A program made the translations under genes and the position numbers. Below the pieces are notes generated by a model. The model ran no database searches, was not told the origin of the DNA, and was given only the letters and a program-made list of their open reading frames with translations. A DNA stretch of 64,000 nucleotides. It comes from Blattamonas nauphoetae. Its lineage: Eukaryota; Preaxostyla; Oxymonadida. Positions within the stretch are counted from its first letter, which is position 1, and each line of letters starts with the position of its first letter. The stretch spans positions 186,001 through 250,000 of the forward strand of contig JARBJD010000013.1 in the NCBI GenBank assembly GCA_033064195.1, in the 5' to 3' direction. Positions 43,103-53,309 of the stretch are shown here, one piece after another.

Positions 43103-46100
43103 ATGATCGTTCTCCTTCTCCCTCTCTTCCTCCTATCCTCACACTCATCGCCACCCAAACACAACACCAACACAGGAATCCCTCTCGAAACGTTCCTACC
43201 AAACTGGAATCAGAACTCCGAACGATCATCCTCGATCACCACATCACACCTCCAAAATGGTGTATATACTGCTGACTCTCTTCTTCTGGAGTCGCTCTCG
43301 CTTATTTTGACTGGGGATGAAAGAACAAGCCTTCATCATTCTCTATTGACGCAATGGCAGAACAAACAAGACAGACGCTCATCGGGAAGACAAGGAAAAT
43401 CATGGAGAAGTTGTCACAGTATTTTTGACTTGGACAATTCAACAGTTTCAGTGACATCAATGTCAGCGTTTTTGAGCCGAAACGAGAAGTCGAAAACAGG
43501 AATTGGAGGAAATGCAGTTTCCCGATATTTTGGAGGATCGCTGGCCACACTCACCGCATCATCGATGGTTGTATCAGATTGCACTTTATATTTGGACGGG
43601 ACGACTTCTCCGTTCATTCTGAAACCGTCGTCAATCGACAATGTGCCTTCCACAGTCGAGTTGGTGCACTCCAAAATTGTTGCCTCAGATGCTGTTATGG
43701 GGCCAGTGAGTGAGATTGAATCATCCGACACACCTTGTCAGTTCGATATTGTGGTTTTCTCGACCGATCTCGACTCGATTTGTGTGTTGGGTGGAAACAG
43801 TCTCTCGTTCCGCCATTCAGACAGCAAAAATGATGACAAGATTTCCCTTTCGACGGTTTCATCGTCGTTAGTATCGAATTCATTCGCAAACGTGACGTCC
43901 GCGTCAAACCACCATTCTCTCGAGATCTCTGCTCTTTCTCAGCGATGTGTTGGATCGTCCATCACCCAATCAGTCGGGGTGCTTCAGGGGACGATTATTT
44001 CCGACTTCAATCTTGGTGGGTCACTCCTCTGCTCGAACACAACGTTCGCCAAATGCACCACCACCCCAGCTGTATCCAAGGACATCCTCATTCACAAGAC
44101 ATTCAACATGTTCTTTTCGAAGTATTCCCGAAGCTACCGTCCCGAATTCCGCTTCGAAGACACAGATTTCTCTCACCGGACACCGCTCTTATTTTGGTCA
44201 CTTTATCGACATATGCATCAACTCAAACGTGGCGTGGACACCTTTTTCACCACAAGTGTCTCCCCAATCATTTTTTCGAATTGTTCGTTCAGCGAACTCG
44301 TCAAAAATCCTGACGATCTAAACAGCCATCCTGGACTCGCAATCAACATCAGATCACCAGCCCCTCTCACCATCACATCCTGCACCTTCTACGACCTTCC
44401 CAACAACGCCAGTGGTGCCGCAATTTATTCAGAAACCGCATACACAGAGCTTACTCCAACACTCTTCATCGAAAAATCAACTTTCACTCGATGCTCCTCG
44501 TATCTCGGTGGAGCGGTGTATCTCGATAGCAGTGGCCGACACTCCATTGTCTCATCCATCTTCACAAACAACAGTTGTTCCAGCTCTGGTGGTGCTTGCA
44601 TCTCCTATGATTGCGAGTATTCGTACTGTCGTTTTGAGGAGAACAGTGCATTTTCACAAGGAGGTGCAATTTACGAGATTGGATGCATTTCGCTCAGATT
44701 TTGTCAATTTCGAAACAATTCTGCTGCGGATTGTCCAGATTGGTCTAGCGTACACCCACCTGAGACGCTTTTGGGATGCTCGCGTTCTGAGGATGATTGG
44801 GAGGGCGATTCGGAAGTGGTGGTGATGGAGAATGGGAAGGGAGAGGAGTGTTCAGCATCACAGCCGTGCAGCGAGCTCTCCAAAGGACTGAGCAAAGCAT
44901 CAATGAATGGAAAGAGGACGATCCATGTGGGATCAGGATGGACAGGCTCCGCGACGATTGTGGAATCATTTTGTCCTCTGACGCTTCGAAGCTTTTGTCA
45001 ACTTGATGAAGAGTCCAGAAACCCACAATCTCCCATTTCGTCGTTTTCCATCACAGTTGGACAAGACTCAAGCATAACGTTGGATTCGCTCTTGCTCTCG
45101 CCAAAGGATGACCTTCCATTGATGAAGTGTGAGTCGAGTGGAGGAAGTGTCGAAGTGATGAATGTCCAAATTGCGAACATCGAAGGAATCTCCGCTCCTC
45201 TCTTCGTGTTCTCAAGCGGCTCACTAGCAATGAAGAGATCTCGATTTGAGAATCTTTCACTTGTCACAGACAATCTGTTCTCGATTTCTGGTTCGGCAGA
45301 TGTGTCCATCCAAATTGTTCTCTTCCGAAAGATCGACACTTCATCAAGTCTGTTCATTGCCTCGTCTGGAGGATCGTTGCTGTTGAGCCAATGTCTGTTC
45401 TACACGATCACTCGCACACTTGGAGAAGGTGCTGCTGTCATCGACGTGAATGAATGTGACTCGTTTCGCATTGCCTCCTCCACTTTCTCACATTGTCACT
45501 CGAAAGAGGGGCAAGCCGGAGCACTATGCCTTACTCTGACAGATTCTTCTGTTTTCGAACCTGCAGCATTCTTCCTGAACAACACTGGAAAGACCGAAAC
45601 GTCAGCACATGACATCTTCATAAGTGGAATCAGCCCATCACAGCAGAATCCTGATTTTTACGTCAGTGTGAACTCCTTCAGTGCGTATCCTCAGGTCATC
45701 GACGGATCTACCCCACATCCAGACATCCTCCCTGCCGTCAATGTCAGAGTGATGAAGGAACACACACTCTCGTCAATGGAGACGCAGAATCAACAGCACA
45801 TCTTCGCGCGGGATCTCAACTCCGTCGGCATCCAACAGGTTCTCACCTCTCAATCCATGCTGCACATTGAGATCGTGGATACCACTCCAATCCCCATCGT
45901 TTTACCATCTCTCCAAGTCACCTCATCCTCCCTGACCATCAAAGCCCCAGATTCATCATTCCTTCCACAACTCCAAAAATCGACAGAATCGGTAGGCCCT
46001 TTTTTCGTCACGACAAATGCTGCCAATATCTATTTTGTGAATCTGTATTTCGTCCTCTCATCGACAGAGACGACACCACTCATCACAGTCGATTCAATGT

Positions 46101-47323
46101 CAGATGTAACGCTCACTGGATGCATCTTCACGTCTGATGGTTGTGTCATCAGCTATCCGATTGTTCGAAGTTCAGGCAGAATATCCATCGAGGAATCAAA
46201 CTTTGCCGACATCACATTCGATGGCCATTCTTGCATCGAATGTGATTGCGGCACTTTCGTTCAGAACGGAAATCCCTCCCAAACCTCCACAGCTGCCTTC
46301 AATCTCACCACGTCTGGTGATGGTGCTTTCCTCAACGCACAGAACTGTTACGTTACATTCATGTCGTACAGTTTCTTCGATTGCCACGCTGCGAATGGAG
46401 GAGCAGTGTTCTGTCGGGATTGTTCGAGTGTCACTTCCTATCAACTTATCGCATTCAGATGCTCAGCGGATCAAAACGGGGGAGTTCTCTACATTGACTC
46501 GTCAACCATTTCAACAACCATCTACTTGTACCCATATCTCTCAGATTGTTCGGCACAGCTTGGCGGTGGCATGTTCATCAATGTGACTCACCCGCAATCC
46601 CTCATGTTCTATCAGATGACATACGTAACAATCTTTGGTGATCATCACGAACGTCCGATGTTTTCGAACTGCTCAGCTTCGAAAGGAGCAGGAGCGTATT
46701 TCGATGGAGACTGGTCAGGAGTGAATTCGGTCTCGTGCTCATCTTTGTTCCTGTCCAACGGAGGACTTCCGTCGACTGGACAGGATTTCTTCATTTCTGC
46801 ATCTGTTGCAAAAACCATGCCTGACTTTGAAACATCGTTTATCTCAACACTTTCAGTCTCAGGTTTCTCACTGAGCAGTCGATCCACATCAGACACTGGT
46901 CCGTACAAACACGTGGAAATTGAAGGAGGGAGTGTCCCATCGTTCAACTTTAAACGTCCAAAATTCGTCCTCCAGTCAAGCACTTTCGACGATTACTGTC
47001 AGATATGGATTGAGGCCAAATGCGCTTCAATCTCCCGACTTCTCGATCTCTTCCACACGAAAGACGAAGATGGGGAGTTCGTCCAGATTCCCATCTTTCT
47101 CAACAGTGAAGTTTACTTCTTCGAGACGGGTGTGATTCGTTCTCAGTCTGTTCTCCTCAAAACAGACACAATCAACGACCCTCTTGATCCGATCCAATTT
47201 TCATTTGGTAATATATACTGGAAAGACGACTCGTTCTTCGTTCGAGTTGAGAACGATGGAACCGCAGAATTGTCGTCCATTTCGTTCACCTGGGAAGCAG
47301 ATGTTGGCTTCTGTGAAGTATAG
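43103..47323 (+). CDS. N-terminal half of a beta-helix receptor-like pseudokinase, cut by an insertion
   Basis: 1,406 residues. The ATG at 43,103 starts a signal peptide (MIVLLLPLFLLSSHSSPP); upstream is a likely splice acceptor (CACTTGCAG at 43,077). The ectodomain has beta-helix turns GGAVYLDSS (residue about 469), GGACISYDC (496), GGAIYEIGC (520), a Cys cap motif (ECSASQPCSELSKGLSKA, about 585), then a second helix series with GGAVFCRDC (about 1,098), GGVLYIDSS, GGGMFINV (about 1,154) and GAGAYFDGD (about 1,195). The frame ends at TAG exactly where an 8.5-kb element begins. The missing C-terminal part (more beta-helix, membrane span, pseudokinase) lies at 55,824-58,685. A second copy of this half, about 90% alike, starts at 59,843. 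As it stands the product would be a secreted ectodomain without an anchor. Confidence 0.85.
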   Translation: MIVLLLPLFLLSSHSSPPKHNTNTGIPLETFLPNWNQNSERSSSITTSHLQNGVYTADSLLLESLSLILTGDERTSLHHSLLTQWQNKQDRRSSGRQGKSWRSCHSIFDLDNSTVSVTSMSAFLSRNEKSKTGIGGNAVSRYFGGSLATLTASSMVVSDCTLYLDGTTSPFILKPSSIDNVPSTVELVHSKIVASDAVMGPVSEIESSDTPCQFDIVVFSTDLDSICVLGGNSLSFRHSDSKNDDKISLSTVSSSLVSNSFANVTSASNHHSLEISALSQRCVGSSITQSVGVLQGTIISDFNLGGSLLCSNTTFAKCTTTPAVSKDILIHKTFNMFFSKYSRSYRPEFRFEDTDFSHRTPLLFWSLYRHMHQLKRGVDTFFTTSVSPIIFSNCSFSELVKNPDDLNSHPGLAINIRSPAPLTITSCTFYDLPNNASGAAIYSETAYTELTPTLFIEKSTFTRCSSYLGGAVYLDSSGRHSIVSSIFTNNSCSSSGGACISYDCEYSYCRFEENSAFSQGGAIYEIGCISLRFCQFRNNSAADCPDWSSVHPPETLLGCSRSEDDWEGDSEVVVMENGKGEECSASQPCSELSKGLSKASMNGKRTIHVGSGWTGSATIVESFCPLTLRSFCQLDEESRNPQSPISSFSITVGQDSSITLDSLLLSPKDDLPLMKCESSGGSVEVMNVQIANIEGISAPLFVFSSGSLAMKRSRFENLSLVTDNLFSISGSADVSIQIVLFRKIDTSSSLFIASSGGSLLLSQCLFYTITRTLGEGAAVIDVNECDSFRIASSTFSHCHSKEGQAGALCLTLTDSSVFEPAAFFLNNTGKTETSAHDIFISGISPSQQNPDFYVSVNSFSAYPQVIDGSTPHPDILPAVNVRVMKEHTLSSMETQNQQHIFARDLNSVGIQQVLTSQSMLHIEIVDTTPIPIVLPSLQVTSSSLTIKAPDSSFLPQLQKSTESVGPFFVTTNAANIYFVNLYFVLSSTETTPLITVDSMSDVTLTGCIFTSDGCVISYPIVRSSGRISIEESNFADITFDGHSCIECDCGTFVQNGNPSQTSTAAFNLTTSGDGAFLNAQNCYVTFMSYSFFDCHAANGGAVFCRDCSSVTSYQLIAFRCSADQNGGVLYIDSSTISTTIYLYPYLSDCSAQLGGGMFINVTHPQSLMFYQMTYVTIFGDHHERPMFSNCSASKGAGAYFDGDWSGVNSVSCSSLFLSNGGLPSTGQDFFISASVAKTMPDFETSFISTLSVSGFSLSSRSTSDTGPYKHVEIEGGSVPSFNFKRPKFVLQSSTFDDYCQIWIEAKCASISRLLDLFHTKDEDGEFVQIPIFLNSEVYFFETGVIRSQSVLLKTDTINDPLDPIQFSFGNIYWKDDSFFVRVENDGTAELSSISFTWEADVGFCEV

Positions 47324-47326
47324 TTG

Positions 47327-47873
47327 TAAAATAACCCGTGAAAGTAAAATAACCCGGCCCATTTTCGGAGGTGTTGAACCCATATCTCCAAATTACTCCG
47401 AACCCAAAATTTTTTGGGTCCCACTTTTTTTGTGTCCATCATCATCACGACTCCGGGAATTGTTTGAGGTGGAAATCGAACCTCCAAAATAGGATCCCTG
47501 GCTGGGGTCTCCTATTTAGGAGTCTGTTTTGGCCCCTTTTTTGGCTCCAAAATAGGAGGTCCTTAACATTTAAGCTTAGAGGATCCAAACTTCCTGACCA
47601 TATTCCTCCGCGCCTGTTTATGATTTTTCTTTCTCGTTTGATTTCTGGTGGTTTGGGATGGTTTTCTCTTGAAATAACAATTTTTGAAAATGAAAAATCC
47701 TGGGGGACCTGGGTGGAAATGCATGGTCAAATACTGATTTGCCAGTATATTAAGCTTAGGATTGTGAAAATTTGTTTTGATCATATCTCCACAACCAGAC
47801 ATAGTTCGGACATAAAGTTTTCACCAATATGGATCTTTTGTTGAGAATTATTTTTTTCGGAAAATTTTGAAAA
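47327..47873 (+). repeat. Left terminal inverted repeat of the Polinton-like fossil
   Basis: It starts TAAAATAACCCGTGAAAG and matches the complement of 55,266-55,815 almost base for base, including a 105-residue stretch whose translation is identical on both sides. Inward of it, 47,890-47,990 carries a truncated copy of the MITE end seen at 52,165. Confidence 0.9.
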
Positions 47874-48160
47874 TTTTCGAAGACTTCCTAATAGTTGTGT
47901 CACCAATATGTCCCATGTCACCAATCCGGCCTTTTTTCTGGAAAAATCAATATCGGTCAAACTAAGAAAAATCTGAAATTGAAGAATTAACGTACTCGAT
48001 TTAACCCGCAACTCCGGATAAACCCACACCCTGGATCTTCGGCCCACGATTCGGACATTTTCCTTGTTTCATCACTACTTCGCAGTTCTTTTATCAAAGG
48101 CTGCTCTAGAGAACGCTGAAACTCATGAAATGAATTAGAAACGATGGAATATGAAGATCA

Positions 48161-48747
48161 TCCCACGCCTTCCTCGTCTTCTCGCTCGTCCCACGCCTTC
48201 CTCGTCTTCTCGCTCGTCCCACGCCTTCCTCGTCTTCTCGCTCGTCCCACGCCTTCCTCGTCTTCTCGCTCGTCCCACGCCTTCCTCGTCTTCTCGCTCG
48301 TCCCACGCCTTCCTCGTCTTCTCGCTCGTCCCACGCCTTCCTCGTCTTCTCGCTCGTCCCACGCCTTCCTCGTCTTCTCGCTCGTCCCACGCCTTCCTCG
48401 TCTTCTCGCTCGTCCCACGCCTTCCTCGTCTTCTCGCTCGTCCCACGCCTTCCTCGTCTTCTCGCTCGTCCCACGCCTTCCTCGTCTTCTCGCTCGTCCC
48501 ACGCCTTCCTCGTCTTCTCGCTCGTCCCACGCCTTCCTCGTCTTCTCGCTCGTCCCACGCCTTCCTCGTCTTCTCGCTCGTCCCACGCCTTCCTCGTCTT
48601 CTCGCTCGTCCCACGCCTTCCTCGTCTTCTCGCTCGTCCCACGCCTTCCTCGTCTTCTCGCTCGTCCCACGCCTTCCTCGTCTTCTCGCTCGTCCCACGC
48701 CTTCCTCGTCTTCTCGCTCGTCCCACGCCTTCCTCGTCTTCTCGCTC
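48161..48747. repeat. 28-bp minisatellite, 21 apparently perfect copies
   Basis: The unit TCCCACGCCTTCCTCGTC + TTCTCGCTCG repeats from 48,161 to 48,747 with no visible differences. Because 28 is not a multiple of three and the unit lacks stop codons in most frames, all long open frames here on both strands (Arg/Glu-rich or Ser/Pro-rich) are by-products. The last unit flows into the minus-strand coding remnants. Perfect identity points to very recent expansion or ongoing slippage. Confidence 0.95.
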
Positions 48748-48759
48748 AGTGTCTGTTCA

Positions 48760-50260
48760 GCCGTGTTGGATATGTGTGTGATGTTTCAGACAGGATGGCT
48801 GGAAGTATCTGAGTCAACTTGCCCTTCTCACCGGCTTCTCTCGTCTTTCTCCCTTTTCACTCGTTCCTCCTCTTCTTTCCTCAGTCTCTCCTTCTCTTCC
48901 GCTTTCTCTTTTGCGGTTTGAGTTTCTTCCGGCCTCCTCCACAGCTTCCTGAATACCTGTCCATTCTCTCGCATGCAACTTCCTCATCTCCACTTTCCTC
49001 CTCTTCTCTATCGACTCGATCTTCGGTCCACGTTTCTGGTATTCTTTTCGCTGACGAGCGAATTCGACAAGGTTGGTTTGGGTCGCATTCTGCGTCTTTC
49101 CGAAGCGAATTTCCATTTTGTGCTTTTTTTCGCTCGAAACCTGTCACGTTCTGATGGGCTAGTTTCGTTTCTTTGAGAGAATATTTGTGGAGGGGATCTG
49201 GATTGTCATGTGGGCGAGAATAAAACATCAATGATACAGAAAATGGTTTAAGAGGCGAAATAAAGATAGAAAAACAACATTAAAGCACGGAAGTGCATCG
49301 ACTGTTCGAGTCCGAGTTCTGGCGTACCTTTTCAGGATCCTCTTCGTCTGCATTCTCCAACCCAGAGTAGAGAAGCTAAAACAGAGTCAGGAGAGAGAAT
49401 ATCACACTTTTGTGATGGCGTGTTCTTCCTCTGCAATTGCGATCAGCTGATGCGTGAACATGTTGTCGATCTGTTCGGCCGTCTGTGCCTTCCACTTGTC
49501 GAACTTCTTTTCTCTTCTATCCACCTTTTCTTTCATTTCGGAGGCGAGAAGAGACGGAGTGGCTTGTGGTCCGTTTTATACTGCGTTTCCCAGTTCGTGG
49601 CCTGAAGAAGAGAGATCAATCACAAAAACGATAAAAGTTGAGGAAAGAGAGCAGTGTCATGAAACGAAAATGAAAAGATCAAACCTGTGGATGCTCAGAC
49701 GAAGAATCGGTGGCGCCCTTGGGAGCCTGGTCGAAGAGGTGACTATCCATGTCGACGACGAATGGAGGCGCGGGAAACCTCGGAATACATGCGAATCGTG
49801 GTGATGCTTGTGCAGGAAAGAGGTGAGGAGAGTCCGACAGTTACGATGGACTGCGCATTGGAGGCGAGCCTTTCGATATGAGGTGTGATTGTGTCTGAGG
49901 CGTCTTCGTTGGCGATTGAGGCGGAATAACGGAGATGTTGGTTCGTGAAGACATATTTGAGAGCATCTGGTCGATTTCTTCTTGCCTCAGCTGCTTCAGC
50001 GGTGATGCATTTCGAAACAACTCGTGAGTGGGTGATTGACTGCAGAATGGCGGCACTTTCGTGGGGGACTAATAAAACACCGCAATTCCTCGCCGACGAA
50101 TCGTCCTCGACGAGATCGGGGAAGAAGATCTCGAATGAGTGTGTTTGGTCGTGATCAAATGATCGGTGTCGATTCTGAGCTTTCCATCAGCATTTGACTT
50201 GTTTCAAAGAGGAGAGGAGGATGTGAAACGGGATGGCGATGGGAAAGCGGAAGACAGTCA
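48760..50260 (-). pseudogene. Minus-strand coding remnants inside the fossil element
   Basis: Pieces with clear protein character are read on the minus strand, some bounded by splice-like sites: QSPTHELFRNASPLKQLRQE and ISVIPPQSPTKTPQTQ near 50,040-49,850, EMKEKVDRREKKFDKWKAQT near 49,530-49,470, HQLIAIAEEEHAIT near 49,430, and NLVEFARQRKEYQKRG with KIESIEKRRKVEMRKL near 49,080-48,980. They are disordered or coiled-coil in type and Ser/Pro- or Lys/Glu-rich. I do not recognise the protein. They may be cargo picked up from the host or an element gene. The unit is treated as part of the fossil. Confidence 0.4.
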
Positions 50261-51422
50261 CTGAGATCCAGAGAGTATGTCAGTCACCAGGGCTTCGAAA
50301 GTGTGGCGTTTGTCTGAAGAAATGACGATAAACCAGGTGATAGAAAAGATACAATACTTCAGAGTAGAAGAAATTGGATCGACAGGGGATGATTATTCGA
50401 GCATACCGTCTCGTTTCCTCATCGAAACATAAAGATGTTGAAATGTCGAAATCAAATTTATCATCAATTAGTGTAAGTTGTGAGGTGGATGGAGAGGGGG
50501 TGGAAGGGAGTGGATGGGAATGGAAGCTGAGGGCTGGGAGGGGATAGGAGAAAAGATGATCTGCGACAAAAACAAATCGTGAAAAAGATTGATAGACAAC
50601 AACGAAAGGCAACGAGTTGCGAAATAAAAATCCGAATACCCGTTCTAATTGCGAATCCGTGGTGTCGAATCTTCGGTTCCCATTCTCCTTCCGCGATTTC
50701 CTGCGTGCATGCTGGACGGAATTCAACTGAATGGCGAGAAAGGGTCGAGGATAGACGAAAGGTGGGGTACTCAGTGATTAGAGGAAGGAATGTTTGGAGG
50801 CGACTTGTCACGTGGAGTAACGTCCCAACCTGGTTGATGCATTTTCTTTTTTAAAATCATCCCACAATGAGAATGATCGAAACGAAGAAAACAAAATTTA
50901 GAGGAAATCTTGCGGATTTTGGATTCAATAAAGGTCTACAGTGGATACAGAAGAGATGAACACTTGAGGTGACTTCGGTTGTTCCAAAGTGGAGTTGTGG
51001 GTTTTCCCGAAGTTGCGTGTTTATCCGATGATGTTGAGAGGGAAATTGACGAACGTTAAAATGACGTGAAATGTGACACCAATAGTGAAAATTAGGTCTG
51101 TGTTCTGGTTTATCTCTCTTAAAAACAACAAAAATGATTCAAAAATGTTCGTGAAATGATGAAGATTACGGAAAAATTCCGAGATATGAAGTGAGCCGTT
51201 GAATGGTGGATCTCTGCAAAAGTTCGGAAAACTCAGTAAACGGGAATTAGTGTGTTATATTCGAGAAAAAGTTTAGTTGAAAGAAACATGAATGAAATGG
51301 CTTTTAAGGATAATCAACGAGAAAACGAGGACTGAAGTGAGGTCAAAAATGAGATGGTAACGAATGAGAATGAGGTGAAAGTTTTATCAAAAATAGAGAA
51401 AACATGAATTGAACAAATCGAA
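50261..51422. other. Gene-poor stretch of the fossil element
   Basis: AT-rich from 50,830 on. No supported gene, tandem repeat or inverted repeat was seen. It separates the minus-strand coding remnants from the plus-strand capsid-like piece, so it may contain divergent promoters. Confidence 0.35.
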
Positions 51423-52164
51423 GTGCAATCATACATGCCAAAACAGTGGGATTCCGAGCCGCACGTTTATTCAATCCAAGAAGTGCATCCAACAAATCCT
51501 CCAATGCCGTGTAGAATCACTGATGAGATTGAAGTGCCATTGTGCTATGACGGACATGATGTGACTGAGTTTTCGAAGAGTCATCTGCGTATCGATCTGA
51601 CGGTTACTGTTTCAGTTACAAAGTCGGGGGAAAATTTACCAATTGAAACTGTTGGAATGTATGGAATGTTCTTCGGATTCAAATCATCATCAGATGCAAT
51701 TCGAGATATGAGACTCGTCGACAGTCAAGGAAACATCATTGACAACACACTCCAGAACAATAACATCCACGAATCATTTCTGTATCACACTTTCAAGTCA
51801 TATGAAGAGAAAAACAACATGAAGCATTGCTACAGTCTGTGGGAAAATGTTCAGAGAATGGATCCAAGTGTGTGCGGATACTATTTTACTCCATTATTAA
51901 GAGGTGATACACCTTTCCCAAAAACAATCACATTTACAATTCCACTGGTGATTCCATTTGTTAATTTACTACCACTGAGTACGTTTGATCAGTATCCCAA
52001 TTCCATCTTTGGTCATTTACGCTTGAGATTTCACTTGACAACTGATTCGCTTGTGTATTGTCCAATTCGATCATCAACTGTTATTCGAAAAACACTTCAA
52101 GATTCATCTGATGTATTTCTTTATGCGGCAGTTAATGGAATACAACCATCTCGAATGAATTTAA
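51423..52164 (+). pseudogene. Capsid-like gene piece of the fossil element
   Basis: About 245 residues rich in beta strands and aromatic residues: SHLRIDLTVTVSVTKSG, FFGFKSSSDAIRDMRLVDSQ, TFTIPLVIPFVNLLPLSTF and IFGHLRLRFHLTTDSLVY. The pattern of a long strand-rich domain with an IPL...LLPLS...FG.L.L.F block resembles double jelly-roll major capsid proteins of Polinton-like elements. This is pattern recognition only. The gene is interrupted by MITE insertions and is treated as a fossil. Confidence 0.35.
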
Positions 52165-52763
52165 TAGTTGTGTCACCAATATGTCCCATGTCACCAATCC
52201 GGCCTTTTTTCTGGAAAAATCAATATCGGTCAAACTAAGAAAAATCTGAAATTTAAGAATTATACTCCCACACAATCCCGAGAAAACCTCAAAATACCCC
52301 CTTTTGCCCGATGAAAAACATCGTTTTGACAATATCTCAACAACCAGTGAATCGATTTCGATGAAATTTTTCACACAAACGTTTTTTTGGTGAAACGATC
52401 ATTTTTGCAAAAATTTGGAGAAACAATTCTGGATATTTGGGAAGATCGGAAAAAACCCATATTTTTCTCGACAAAATATTCTTAGGAAAAAAATCCTTTT
52501 TATTTTTTGTTCATCTTTTGTCGAGATCTATCCGACTGTTATGCCTTTTATTTGATTTAAAACGGATGGCTGGTTGTGGAGAAATGACCGCAAAAAGTTG
52601 AAAAAAATGTGTGCATTCGTAACGTAAAACGTATTTTGAGGTTTTCTCGGGATCGGGTGGGAGTATAATGCTAAAATTTTATTTTGTTCTTAGTTTGACC
52701 AAAATAGTCCCTCACAGAAAAAAGGCCGGATTGGTGACGCCGGACGGTTTGGTGACACCACTA
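52165..52763. mobile_element. MITE with TAA target duplication (Harbinger-like), 599 bp
   Basis: Inverted ends TAGTTGTGTCACC (52,165) and GGTGACACCACTA (ending 52,763) extend about 240 bp inward with good pairing (shared CAATCCGGCCTTTTTTCTG, CTCCCAC...TCCCGAGAAAACCTCAAAATAC). TAA lies on both sides (52,162-52,164 and 52,764-52,766). A truncated relative of its left end lies at 47,890-47,990. No coding capacity. Confidence 0.7.
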
Positions 52764-53309
52764 TAATAGATCCACTCAAAACCCGGAATTTCTCCTAAAC
52801 CCGGAACATGGGGGTTGAAAGATACATATTGGGCAAACTAAGAAAAAAATAAAATTTGAGAATTATAGACCGACGCAAATCAGAGAAACCCTCAAAATAC
52901 TGTATACAGCAACAATGCCTACATTTTTCTCAACTTTTTTGGATCGTTTCTCCACAACCAGCCATCCGTTTTGCACCAAATAAAGTGCATTGTTATCGTA
53001 AACATCTCGACAAAAGCTGCTCAAAAAATGAAAGATATTTTTTTCTAAGACTTTTTTCTCGAGAAAAATATGGGTTTTTTTCTATTTTCCCAAATATCCA
53101 GCATTTTTTCTCCAATGTTTTCTCAAATTGTTCGTTTCATCAAAAAAACGTTTTTGTGAAAATTTTCATCAAAATCGGTTCACAGGTTGTGAAGATATGA
53201 CCAGTTCTCCTGATTCAAACAGGTCCAAAAGAGGTATTTTGAGGGTTTCTCTGATTTGCGTCGGTCTATAATTCTCAAATTTTATTTTTTTCTTAGTTTG
53301 CCCAATATG

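Noticed and set aside
47371-47844. Open frame of 157 residues, repeated on the other strand at 55,454-55,771
   Set aside because: It lies within the terminal inverted repeats and is conserved only because the repeats are nearly identical.
48106-48921. Five long open frames of 170-256 residues on both strands
   Set aside because: All arise from 21 copies of a 28-bp unit that lacks stops in most frames.
49265-49345. tRNA-like B-box (TGTTCGAGTCC) near 49,295
   Set aside because: No A-box, no cloverleaf and no terminator in a sensible place.
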